In this document: piece after piece, positions 19,660 through 30,395 of the stretch
How the letters are laid out: every line of letters begins with the position of its first letter
Numbering within the stretch: the first letter of the stretch is position 1
From: Pseudoneurospora amorphoporcata
Lineage: Eukaryota > Ascomycota > Sordariomycetes > Sordariales > Sordariaceae
Length of the DNA: 41,177 nucleotides
Assembly (NCBI GenBank): GCA_033297205.1
Contig: MU859312.1
Location: 1-41,177, forward strand
Reading direction: 5' to 3'
The notes under the pieces: generated by a model
What the model saw: only the letters and a program-made list of their open reading frames with translations
Told to the model about the DNA's origin: nothing
The model's database searches: none
Made by a program: the position numbers and the translations under genes

Positions 19660-21293
19660 TGGTGAGTTTTGGTAGGGGGGAGCAAGGCGAGGGAGGAGGA
19701 GGAGGAGGAGGAGAGAAAGCTGGATAAACACGAGGAGTCTGGCGAGAGTGGGGATGGGGATGGACATAGGCGTAATGAGGTGCTGGTGCGGCTGGAACAG
19801 TTGGGGAAGTTGCTGGGCGAGTGAGGGTTTGTGGTGTAGGTGCCCGGTGACAGTTGCGAAACTGAACTGTCAAAGGAGGTGTGGAAAGGCTGAGACCTGA
19901 ATGGAATTTTGTTGTCCCCGATTAAACATTTCGGACGGATTGTTACCTTATTTGAGATACTGTAGTACGGGGGCTGATGTGGCTTTCCCACAAAGTCCTC
20001 AAGGAGACTTTTGCTGAGAGCCGACAACAATATTGCCCCGACGCCCCCAACGGAAATAAACTGGCTTTATACACTCTTCACAAGTCATTCTAATAACAGA
20101 TCAGGAATACCCCAAGCTGCAACGGGTTTTATTTCTTCAGACTCACGGGCTGTAGGTCACCCAATCTGATCCACATAGATCCGATTCAATCTTCATGCTG
20201 TATGCTGTAAGTCGGTTCCTTCAGGCTGTTATGGGCACGTTAGGGGCTTTCGAACGAGACCCTGCACCTGAGCTAGAGAGGGATCCTGCATTGTTTTTCT
20301 ACAAGGATGGTGTAAAGGTTCTCACTGATCTCCCTCAGGGCAAATTGTTGTGGTATGCCTGGATATTGTGTACACGAAGTTGGGCGTCAACGGCCTTATT
20401 CTCAGGGAACAAACACATTCGCGACGGAACTCGGGTGTATAGCCGGGTAGGATATAACAGTATGATACCTAGATCCCTCCTTATGGGACGGTTCAGAGCG
20501 GCGCCAGATAACTCTGATCTGAAGAAGATTGTCGGAAATATGACTATCACGCCAGTATACCAGATCGAGCCTGTATATTCTCCTTCTTTCGTCAGTATCT
20601 CAGAACCGTACTATCCTCTCTGCCTCAAAAACCACACAAGAAACTGAGGCCCTATGAAAGTCCATGCAAACCCGCAAATACTCCCGAGGCTCAACATCTA
20701 GCCGGCTTCTCATGACAGAAACCTACCTGCGAACCTATCGAAAACTTCAGTCATGAATACGAGACGTCTTGCTTTCCTTCCTCAGGCGTTTCTAAACCAC
20801 GATTATGTCCCTTTATTAGCTAAGAAATGCCTGATCACGTCGTCTGTTCGGTACTGATGCCTGTCAAAGTGTTTCTGTCGCCCATCACGGGGTCGTAAAG
20901 GCCAGCTGAAGGGATGGTTGGTGCAAGGACAAACGGGACGTGAAAGGGAAAGAAGGAGGTGTTAGGCATGGAGAAATGGAAGCCTTGTTGACATGGAAAA
21001 AGGAGGCGTGACTTCAATTGGGCCGTCAGGGTGTACAGTGCATACTGGCACTGTCGCCAAGATGCAGCTTGGGGGGAATCACGACGTTCTTCAGCGGGTT
21101 ATTCTGGGTGTTGTTAGGGCGTAGCCAGCCACCACAGCAAAGGTTAGCGCACGCACTATCAACCAAGGGTCTATCACGACGACAGGGGGAGCATCACAAC
21201 AACGACGAACGCCGACTGGGCATCCATCTACACCACAACAACAAACAACTGCTCCCCAGCAATGCGCCCCAGCGGTGCCCTCAACCCAACAAC
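19660..21293. other. Intergenic region upstream of ro-3
   Basis: This holds the possible decayed extension of the preceding gene (to 19824), a 150-codon ORF of doubtful status (20195-20647) and the ro-3 promoter. The plus strand just before the ro-3 start is rich in CAACAA and C/T, a typical fungal leader. Nothing else is recognised. Confidence 0.5.
20195..20647 (+). CDS. Doubtful 150-residue ORF
   Basis: An ATG-initiated frame of 150 codons with mixed, fairly protein-like composition (for example RVYSRVGYNSMIPRSLLMGR and a YQIEPVYSPSFVSISEPYY segment). There is no recognisable domain and no repeat. A GTAAGT lies just after the start, so the first codons may be miscalled. It sits between a possibly decaying TPR-like gene and ro-3 and might be a remnant of the same decayed locus. 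It could equally be a chance frame. Confidence 0.22.
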   Translation: MLYAVSRFLQAVMGTLGAFERDPAPELERDPALFFYKDGVKVLTDLPQGKLLWYAWILCTRSWASTALFSGNKHIRDGTRVYSRVGYNSMIPRSLLMGRFRAAPDNSDLKKIVGNMTITPVYQIEPVYSPSFVSISEPYYPLCLKNHTRN

Positions 21294-21306
21294 ATGTCCG
21301 AGCTAG
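21262..21306 (+). promoter_or_regulatory. Candidate uORF overlapping the ro-3 start
   Basis: An ATG at 21262, 32 bases before the ro-3 ATG, opens a 14-residue frame that terminates at TAG 21304-21306, past the ro-3 start at 21294 and in another frame. It is close enough to the main start that it is very likely in the transcript. Its translation would compete with p150-Glued initiation. Confidence 0.55.
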
Positions 21307-24300
21307 GAGTAGCAGTAGGACAAAAGATCGAACTGGCCGATGGCTCCGGGAGAACAGCCTTTGTCCGCTATGTCGGCGAGACCGCATTCGCGCCCGGCAC
21401 CTGGGTCGGCATCGAGCTGGACGAGCCCTCGGGCAAGAATGACGGCAGCGTCCAGGGCGAGCGCTACTTCAACTGCGAGATGGGCTACGGCATGTTCGTG
21501 AGGCCGACTACCTTCAATGTTATCGCCCAGCCGCCATCGCCCTCGGGGCCGGCCTCGTCGACCTTCAAGAAGTCCGTCAACACCAGGCCCACGAGCCTCA
21601 GCACCTCCACCACCCGGAGGCCCGCCCCTGCAGACACGGGTCTTGCAAAGAGGATGAGCTTGAATGCGCCGAGCCCTAGTCCGGGTCCGCGCCCAAACCG
21701 CACCTCGAGCACGAGCCTCGCGAGGGTCAGTACAGTACCATACAAACAGTTGCTTGGACATCATTTATAGCTGACACGAGAGTCTTTCAGTCTCCTACGA
21801 GGTCACCTACGAAACAGCTCGCCACAGCTTCGTCGAGCGGCAACCCTTCACGCAGCGGAACACCATCCACCACCACCAAGCCGGCCGGGGCTACCACCAC
21901 TCGAACGCGCCCGTCTCTTAGTACGAGTCGACCGTCGATGGGACCACCGCCGACTCCGGGTTCGCGAACAACTAGGAAGGTTTCGGTATCCTCTGTCGGC
22001 ACCAGGCCTTCGATAAGGACGGCGGGCGGTAGGGCATCCATATCCGCGAGGTCGTCTACGAACCGCCTCGCCGACCCCAGAGAATCGACCGGCTCGGTAT
22101 CTTCGATAGGAAAGTCCGGTGCCAAGAGGGCTAGTGCCTCGCCTCGCAGTAGTGATGAAGACCTGTCGACCTCCCCGATGCCCACTAGTCCTGTCCATCA
22201 GAAGACGGCCGCTCTGGAAAAGCTCACCGCCCCAGGTGCTGGAAACAATGGCGGAACTTCACCCGGCGCAACCTCGCCGAACCTCAGAGCGAGCACGATA
22301 ACACCGAGGTCCTCGATCACCAACACTGCGACTATGAATAAGGAGATTGAAGACCTCAAGGCGAAGCTCAAGGTGTTGGAGAAGAAGCGCATGGAGGATC
22401 GCGAGAAGCTCAACGGGCTGGACAAGGTCAAGGCGGAGCGCGACAAGTTCGAAAGAATCATTCAGACACTGCAAATCAAGTACCAGCCGCAGCAGCAGGA
22501 AATCCAGGACCTGAAACGGCAATTGAAGGAAGCCGAGACAAGACTGTACAATGTCGAGGAGATGCAGGCAGAGCATGATACGGCCATGGAGCTTGCCACG
22601 CTCGACCGTGAAATGGCCGAGGAAACAGCAGAGGTGCTCAAGGTGGAACTGGATGCCCTCAAGCAGAAGAACGAAGAACTCGAGCTGGAAGTAGAGGTCC
22701 TCCGTGAGGAGAACTCCGAGTTCACCACTGGCATGTCGCCAGAAGAACGCGCGAGCACGGGCTGGTTACAGATGGAAAGGAATAATGAGCGGTTGCGCGA
22801 GGCCCTGATCCGTCTACGCGACATCACGCAGCAACAAGAGGAGGAGCTCAGAGATCAGATCAAGAGCATGGAGGAGGACCTACGGGAGTTTGAGACCATC
22901 AAGGAGCAACACACGACCGCCAAGGAGAAGTTGTCGCAGACTGAAGCGATCGTCGAGGACCTCAGAGAGCAGCTTAATAACGCTCTTGGGGCCGAGGAGA
23001 TCATCGAGTCGCTTACTGAGCAGACCATGAACCAGTCCGAGGAGATCAAGGAGCTCCGGGCCGTCATCGATGATCTTGAAAGTCTCAAGGAGATCAACGA
23101 TGAGCTGGAGATCAACCATGTTCAGAACGAAAAGGAGATGCAGGAGGAGATCGACTTGAAGGACGCCGTCATCGCCGAGCAGTTCCGCCAGGCCAACCTG
23201 CAGAGGGAGAGCTTGGAGGACATGGAGTACACGCTGTCCAGGTTCAGAGAGTTGGTTACAAGCTTGCAGAGCGATTTGGAAGACATGCGTGCCTCGCATG
23301 CTGTGACCGAAAACGAGTCGGAGCAGCTCAACAGCCGTTCGCGTGCCATGTTGGATCTCAACATGAAGCTGCAGATCTCGGCCTCCAAGGCGCAAGTCAA
23401 GACGATTGATCTCGAGTTGCGGCGCATGGAGGCCCAGGAGGCTGAGCAACATCTTGAGATTGTGAAGCTGTTCTTGCCTGATACTTACCAGTCTGACCGT
23501 GACTCTGTCTTGGCTCTGCTCAGGTTCAAGCGCCTGGCTTTCAAGGCCAACTTGTTGAACGGCTTCATCAAGGAGCGTGTCAATGGCCAACCGCACCCCG
23601 GCCACGAAGACGACATCTTTGACGGGTGCGATGCTATTGACAAGCTCACCTGGGTGTCGGCCATGTGTGATCGGTTCGCCAATGCCATCAGCCACTGCTC
23701 TCTGGAGCAGTTTTCCAGGTACGAGGGCGCCTTGTACGAGCTGGAGCCTGTTGAGCGTGCCCTTAACGGCTGGATTGATGGCTTGAGGCGTGATGATCTC
23801 AAGGAGAAGCAGTGTGCAGATGAGCTTAAGCGCACGATTGCTCTCATGACCCATCTCAGCGAGGTGCACATTTCCAACGACCTTGAGAGCTTCGCTGATG
23901 ATGTTCACATGAGGGCTTTGCTCATGCAGAGCCATCTTGAATCTGCTGCGAATTGCTTCAACTCGCTCAAGGGCATGGTCCAGCGCGTCATGCCTCCCAG
24001 CGGCGAAGATGACGAGCTCGCTCAGTACTTCTCCAAGCGTGCCGAAGCTGTTGTCTCCCAGACACGCAGCGCAAAGGTCATTGCCGGCAAGACTGTCCGC
24101 GCGCTCGAGGACCTCAAGACGCGTTCGCTCTCCCTCACGCCGGATACCCTTGAGGCCTTTGAGCAATCCGAAGCTGCCACGCGCGACCTGGCCAACATGG
24201 CTCGCCAGATGGGCCTCGACCTGCACGCTTTCCTCCACGAAGAAGGCCGTACGGAGCCGTACAGCTACATGGAAGTGCAATCGTGCATCCAGCGCTCCGC

Positions 24301-25489
24301 GCAATCCTCTTCCCCCACCGCTTCCTCACCGGAGTCGGACCTCTTTTCCACGTACCTCTCCCACCTGCGCAATGCCACGTCTACCATTTCGGACCTCGCC
24401 TCGGTGGCTTCGGACCTTGCCCAGACGCAGGAATTCGACCGCACACCGGCGCCTTGGCTCCTGCGCTCGGCCGAGCTCAAGGCCGCCAAGACGGTCGCCC
24501 CCGACATGGACGACGAGCTCCGTCGGCTGCGGGACGACATGGCCGAGGCGCGCCGGTCCATCGCCGTGCGCGAGGAGATGCTCTCGACAGCGCAAGTCAA
24601 GATCGAGACGCTCGAATCGCGCATGCGCGACGCCAACGCCAAGGCGGCGCGCATCGTCGACTTGGAAGCCGACTTGCAAGCGGCCAAGAAGGAGGCTGCC
24701 CAGCTGCAGGAGGACATGGAGAAGCAAGACCGCGAGCTCAAAGCGCTCGAGAGCGACAGAGACAAGTGGAAGAAGATTGCTTCCGAGTCGTCGCGCGTCG
24801 TCGTGGCCGATGGCTCGGGCGTCCTCGGCGGCGGCGTCGACAACAAAGCCAGCGCTGAGCGTGCCGTGGCCACGGCGCGCGAGATGGATGCCCTCAAGAA
24901 GGAAATCGAGGCACTCCAGGCTGCTGTGCGCTACCTCCGTGAAGACTCGCGCAGGGCGAGGCTCAAGGAGCAGGGCGACTACGAATGGCTTGCCGAGCCG
25001 CTGGTCAGGAGGAAGCCGCCGGTGCAGGAACAGCGGAAGCAGCTCGTCAAGAAGGAAGGCAGAGCCGTTCTTGGGGAGCTGGTCAAGCTTGTTGGTGGTG
25101 CCAAGGTGTTTGATCTGGGTAGTTTGCCGGAGAAGGCGGAGGATAGGCTGAAGTGGAGGCCGGCGAAGACGACGCCGGGGTGGTGGGTGGCGAAGCAGAT
25201 GGAGGATTGGGAGGCGTTGAAGGAGTGGGAGAAAAGTGTCAGGGGGCGGGTTAGGGAGTTGGGTGGTGGTATAACTAGTGGTGCACCGGGGAGTAGTAAG
25301 GTGGCGGCGGAGAGGAGGGAGGAGGACAAGGCGAAGAGGACGGTGAGGAGGACGGCGGCTGCAAAATTGCAGATTAGATTGCCGGGGATGGAGGGGAAGG
25401 TTGGTGGTGGTGGTGGTGGGAGACGGGTGCAGATTGTGGGGAGTAGGGAGTGGGAGAGTTTGCAGGGGAGGTTGGCTGCTGTTGTCTGA
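21294..25489 (+). CDS. ro-3: Dynactin p150-Glued subunit (ropy-3)
   Basis: This is the largest subunit of dynactin. It links cytoplasmic dynein to microtubules and cargo and is needed for nuclear distribution along hyphae. Exon 1 (21294-21725, GTCAGT donor) joins exon 2 (21791-25489) at a codon boundary, for 1,376 residues. A CAP-Gly domain covers about residues 9-76, with the tubulin/EB1-binding GKNDGSVQG motif at 47-55 and YFNCEMGYGMFVRP. A basic Ser/Pro/Thr-rich microtubule-binding region lies at about 77-320. A long coiled coil runs from about 323 to 695, the dynactin core domain from about 700 to 1000, and a second coiled coil from about 1049 to 1175, followed by a glycine-rich tail. Domain order and length match fungal p150-Glued. 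The 65-bp intron lies within the basic region, where alternative splicing of p150 occurs in animals. Whether that happens here is unknown. Antisense frames of up to 474 codons are shadows. Confidence 0.96.
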
Positions 25490-26134
25490 TGACGAGCGTG
25501 GTGATGATGATGGATATGAATATGAATATGCTTAGTACTACATTTGTTTATGAACGGAGTTAACGAAGGTTGTCATGATGGTCAAGTTGTCAGTATTAGA
25601 AAGATTTGACGACGGCGTGGGAGTGCTGGGGGTAATAAGGATCTGAATCAAGAAAGACGGTTGTTACTCTAATGCTATCAAGCTCTGTTTTGATCAACGA
25701 AGGCGGAAAAGGGGCAGGTGAGGAGTTCTTACCTTGATTCCGGTTGAAAGCTCACCGTGCTCACCGAGCGGCAAGGAAGCTATGACGCACGGACCATCAA
25801 GCTTTCAATGCTGAGGTACCTGTAGCGCGGTTGACCATTGGCGGCGCGTCTTTGGCGAACCTGGCCGCTGTGGAATTTGTTCAACCCTGAAGGAGCTTCT
25901 GGAGCTTCTGGAGCTCCCACCTGCTGTTATTGTCTTGCACCACAAACATGGCCAAACGCTAACACTTTTAGCGACTCGCCTTGGATAACATTGGTGCCGT
26001 CACTTTCTACTTTTCAACCTCGACCACCAGCCCAGATTCTTTTACTCGACAACACACCGAATTACCGTCACCGATTGATACTACGCGACAGCTTCGATTA
26101 CCCCTCTACTACAAGACAACAGCCGAACAGCAAC
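25490..26134. promoter_or_regulatory. ro-3 3' flank and rvb-1 promoter/leader
   Basis: A 645-bp spacer between two genes on the same strand. Short GATGATG and ATGAAT repeats follow the ro-3 stop. The end near 26135 is rich in CAACA/CTAC and precedes an ATG in a CAACATGG context. No specific operator or element is seen. Confidence 0.55.
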
Positions 26135-27680
26135 ATGGTGCAAATCAGCGAGGTCAAGGGCAACAGCCGCGACAATCGCACGGCGGCGCACACGCACATC
26201 AAGGGCCTCGGGCTCAACTCGCAAGGAATCGCAGAGAAGCAGGCGTCGGGCTTCGTCGGGCAGACCACGGCGCGTGAAGCATGCGGGGTTGTGGTCGACC
26301 TGATCAAGGCACACAAGATGGCCGGTAGGGGAGTGTTGCTGGCAGGCGGCCCGGGCACAGGCAAGACGGCTCTCGCGCTCGCCATCAGCCAGGAACTCGG
26401 CACCAAGATCCCCTTCTGCCCCATCACGGGCAGCGAAATCTACTCGACCGAGGTCAAGAAGACGGAGGTGCTGATGGAGAACTTCCGGCGCGCCATCGGG
26501 CTCAAGGTGCGCGAGACCAAGGAGGTGTACGAGGGCGAGGTGACGGAGCTGACGCCCGAGGAGGCCGAGAACCCCCTCGGCGGCTACGGCAAGACCATCA
26601 CCACGCTCCTGATCGGGCTCAAGAGTGCAAAGGGCCAGAAGAAGCTGCGGCTCGACCCGTCCATCTACGAGGCCATCCAGAAGGAGCGCGTCACGGTCGG
26701 CGACGTCATCTACATCGAGGCCAACACGGGCGCCTGCAAGCGCGTCGGCCGCTCCGACGCCTACGCCACCGAGTTCGACCTCGAGGCCGAGGAGTACGTG
26801 CCCATCCCCAAGGGCGAGGTGCACAAGAAGAAGGAGATTGTGCAGGACGTGTCGCTGCACGACCTCGATGTCGCCAATGCCCGCCCGCAAGGCGGCCAGG
26901 ACATCATGTCCATGATGGGCCAGCTGATGAAGCCCAAGATGACCGAGATCACCGACAAGCTGCGCTCCGAGATCAACAAGGTGGTCAGCAAGTACATTGA
27001 CCAGGGGGTTGCCGAGCTGGTGCCCGGCGTGCTGTTTATTGACGAGGTATGGAATGTCATGTTTGTTTGCTTGCTTTCCCTCTGGCGGTGGGCGGGCTGA
27101 AACAGTCACTTTCGGTGTGCTAACAAACAACTCTGACAGGCCCAAATGCTAGACGTCGAATGCTTCACCTACCTGAACAAAGCGCTCGAGTCGCCCATCT
27201 CGCCCATTGTCGTGCTGGCCTCGAACCGGGGCATGACGGGCATCCGCGGCGCCGAGGATCTCGTGGCCGCCCACGGCATTCCCCCCGATTTTCTGAGTCG
27301 TCTGCTCATCATCCCCACCACCCCGTACGACCCAGACGAGATCAAGAGGATCGTCAAGATCCGGTCGACGACCGAGGGCGTCAAGATCACCGACGCCGCC
27401 ATGGACAAGGTTGCCGAGCACGGTGTGCGTATCAGTCTGAGATACTGCCTCCAGTTGTTGACTCCTGCAAGGTGAGTGCAGTGCGCTGTTTGGGGCTGTT
27501 TGTCTGATTCATGATATAACTGACAAACCAAATCCATCCAAAAACAGCATTCTGGCCAAGGTCAATGGTCGCACCGAGATCGACGTCCAGGATGTCGCCG
27601 AGTGCGAGGACTTGTTTCTTGACGCCCGTCGCAGCGCCGCCCTGCTAAGCAGTGAGAAGGGCCAACACTTTATTTGTTAA
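26135..27680 (+). CDS. rvb-1: RuvB-like AAA+ ATPase 1
   Basis: This is the Pontin/Rvb1 ATPase, which forms a hetero-hexameric ring with Rvb2 and acts in INO80, SWR1 and R2TP complexes in the nucleus and cytoplasm. Exons 26135-27046, 27140-27471 and 27548-27680 join in frame to 458 residues, close to the 463 of yeast Rvb1. Walker A is GGPGTGKT (71-78). Walker B is LFIDE (300-304), followed by AQMLD, and intron 1 falls exactly after the catalytic Asp-Glu. Sensor I is ASNRG (about 331-335). The GVRISLRYCLQLLTPAS segment and the DVAECEDLFLDARRSAALL C-terminal helix are typical of Rvb1. The family-specific OB-like domain II insertion lies at about residues 125-285. The residue after DEA is Gln, where His is usual in the family as I recall it. 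The start has good context, and no earlier in-frame ATG fits. Confidence 0.96.
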
Positions 27681-28136
27681 TCGGTGTCACTCGTCATATC
27701 TCTGTCAAACTGATTATTAAACACACACAACAATTTGATAGATGAGCCACAACCAACAGGGAGCCAGGGGTGATGGGTGATGGTTTTAAACAGGTCGGCT
27801 GGCTGGGTTTCATGAAAAAGAGATTTCTGCGTTTTTACCGGACTTTTTGGAGTTGGCGCGTTTTTGTATCTGTTTTTTTCTTCTTTTACTTCATGTTTCA
27901 TGTCAAGTTATCAAGGCGAATGGGGGGTATTTCTTTGTTCGTTTGCGGCCGGGTTTCATTTTCTGACAACGGGTATCTTATCTCCGTTACATACCTTATC
28001 CAAGTTTTCAGAATTCTGGGAGACGGAAAATAGGAGACCAACCATTCATTCAAGCTTTATCGATGTTTTCCTCTTCCTCTTTAATAGTTTCACGAAAGGG
28101 TTTGGCGGTTCGGTTCGGTTCGGCATTTTGTTCCGC

Positions 28137-28263
28137 GGGGGGGGGGGGGGGGGGGGGGGGGCAGAAATGGGGACCGGGGGCCAACCCTGGGCGCAAAAAA
28201 ACAACCCAACGGGGCCAACAAAAAAGGCCACCCACAACACCCCCCCCCCCCCANNNNNNNNNN
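28137..28263. other. Assembly gap flanked by G and C homopolymers
   Basis: Ten N bases (28254-28263) directly follow a C13 run, about 90 bp after a G25 run. A fixed 10-N block next to such runs indicates a scaffold join rather than known distance, so local length and structure are uncertain. Confidence 0.95.
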
Positions 28264-28773
28264 GGGCAGGCATCATGAGGGACGGTGGGCCATCCATGGT
28301 CGACAATCAACACCTCAAGGGAGGAACAAAAAGAGGCACAGCACAACACCACCGCCACCACACACCTCCCAACAACAACAACAACAACAACAATGCAAGT
28401 TGTACATACGAGGCAAGCAAGCAAGGGAATGCGGGAAGTGGGTGGGAATGCGGGAATGTGGGAAATGTGGGAATGTGGGAATTGCTTAGACCAAATTCGG
28501 CGGTCGGCGGTCGGCGGGCGGACATACATGGTCCTTTGTTCCTCAAACTTGGTTCATTTCATTCAGCATTCCAATCGCCGAGCGCGGCGCGGTTGGCTGG
28601 CCCGCATTCCTTTGATGGGTTTGATAGCTTGGCCACTGCCACTGCGAAAATGGGGGTGTTTGGTGTCGTTCTTGATTGTACGAATTCCTGCCGCTCAATT
28701 GTCTGTCTGTCAGCTTGCACTGGGTCTGGTGTATGTAGGTGTGTGTGCGGTCTTCTACTTGGACTACACTTGC

Positions 28774-28924
28774 ACTTCTAATCCTCTTTTTTGGAGCGTC
28801 ATTTCAGCATTTCAGACTTCCAATTCCTCTTTTTTGAAGCGTCATTTCATGGAAGGGGGGCCGACTTCCACTTCCACTTCCAATCCTATCTCTCTTGTTT
28901 CAGCATTTCATGGAAGGGGGCCAG
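28774..28924. repeat. Degenerate direct repeats, period about 42 bp
   Basis: Segments built on ACTTCYAATYCCTCTTTTTT followed by RAGCGTCATTTCA start near 28774 and 28816, 42 bp apart. A related third copy follows. CATTTCATGGAAGGGGG occurs near 28843 and again near 28904. The copies have drifted, so this is an old tandem array in non-coding sequence. Confidence 0.7.
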
Positions 28925-29223
28925 ACATGACTGCGAACGGAATTTTCTTTTCTGTCTAGCAGTGGTGGGTGGGTGGTTTGCAAACGCTGGACCTGACAAA
29001 GAAAGAAATTTCATATGTTATTAGTTACGGACGGACACCACCGAACGCCAACCTCTGGGTCGCTCGGTAGATTCCCGAGACATCGATCCATCCATCCATC
29101 ATCCATCATTCATTGCCCGGTCACCATTCAGACTCTAGTCCCAACGCTGCCAACACACGACGGACGGTGTTCCCTGCAGTGGTTACCTTTCCACCTGCTC
29201 CGGTTTCCGCCGCCTTTTTTGTC

Positions 29224-29250
29224 TTTTTTTTTTTTTTTTTTTTTTTTTTT
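29224..29250. repeat. T27 homopolymer
   Basis: Twenty-seven consecutive T residues, followed shortly by GATGATGATGATG. Non-coding low-complexity sequence upstream of the HMG-box gene. Confidence 0.95.
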
Positions 29251-30395
29251 GTTATTTCCCCTTCTTCGATGATGATGATGAATGGTCCTGGTTCTGGTGG
29301 CCCCTCAACTCCCATTTCCAGACACTCCCAAATGTTGGCCGGTATGGTATCCAACATACAATGTGCTTTTTCAGTTTGAACACTTCTGAACAAGAGATCA
29401 AGAGGGCATAGCAAGGGATCATTGTTTTCTAACCCGGAACCCGGCGATGCGGCGGTGATGGCGGAGGAGGGGTAGACACCACCTAACTATATCGCAACAA
29501 AGGAAACAATCCAAACAAGACAAGGCCATGATTCATTCTTCCCTTTACACATCTGTGCCCCCCTCGTCTTGTTCCGGATTTGATCCCATCCCCGGCTGGC
29601 ACCCAACAACGACGACGCACAGAGAAGAACAAGTGCGATTCTTCAACATACCACATACCACATACCACGTTCTCGATCCCTTGTCTCTTGTATCTTGTCT
29701 CTCCCTTCCTGCCCATTGTTATCCTCCCCTCGTCTTCCCCATTATTCTCCTCTCCATTTGTTATCTTGTTCCCGTGAAGCTTCCCTCTGTCCTATTATTT
29801 CATTATTACCTACCGTGTCTGTGGCCGTCGGGAAGACATCCTGAGGACCAACGACGTCCAGAGCGGAACGGGAAGAGATAGAGAGACATACTGGACTTGG
29901 ACCGGGTTACCATACCCATTTTCAACCCGTCGACTGTCGTCAGTCAGCACTCCGAGCAGCACTCACTTTTGTTCTGTTCTCCGGCCGGTTCGTCGTTTGT
30001 GAGCAACGGGGTTGTTGTACATACAGCACAGACTTGCAGGACATCTCCTCCTCGCCCGCCCGCCCGCCTACCGACAGGCCGTCTCCGTTGGTTCTGACGC
30101 CGTTCGAGCCGTCCGTTGGGAACTGTTGTTGGGGGACTCCACAGCTGAGACGGGTACTCGCCCCCTTTTCTCTCATATCTTAGAGCAGAGAAAAGTGACA
30201 ACCAGACAACCACCAAGGGAAACAAGTGGCCAAGTGAGACGGAAAAAAACAAGAGGGGGATTGTTACTGGACCAAGCGTGCGAGACATTTCGTCCAGAAA
30301 AAAGGGCAGGCCAACGAATAAAGGATAAAAAGGGAAACGAGTAGTATCACGACTGGACTTGCCCCCGCAACCCCGGGCAAGCTGGGCCAAGGAAA

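Larger units (their letters stand above)
27681..30395. other. Long intergenic region with assembly gap
   Basis: About 2.7 kb without a recognisable gene, containing the sequence gap at 28254-28263, homopolymer runs (G25 at 28137-28161, C13 at 28240-28252, T27 at 29224-29250) and a degenerate repeat block at 28774-28924. A strongly C/T-rich stretch (about 29670-29810) probably marks the promoter and transcription start of the HMG-box gene. That would leave a leader of some 0.6 kb with several upstream ATGs. Small frames across the gap are unreliable. Confidence 0.55.

Noticed and set aside
22880..24304. 474-codon minus-strand frame and 404-codon plus-strand second frame within ro-3
   Set aside because: Both are shadows of the coiled-coil coding sequence with strong codon bias; their composition is arbitrary and no domain is visible.
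26081..27145. 354-codon minus-strand frame opposite rvb-1
   Set aside because: Antisense shadow of an essential conserved gene, and it crosses an rvb-1 intron without a matching structure.
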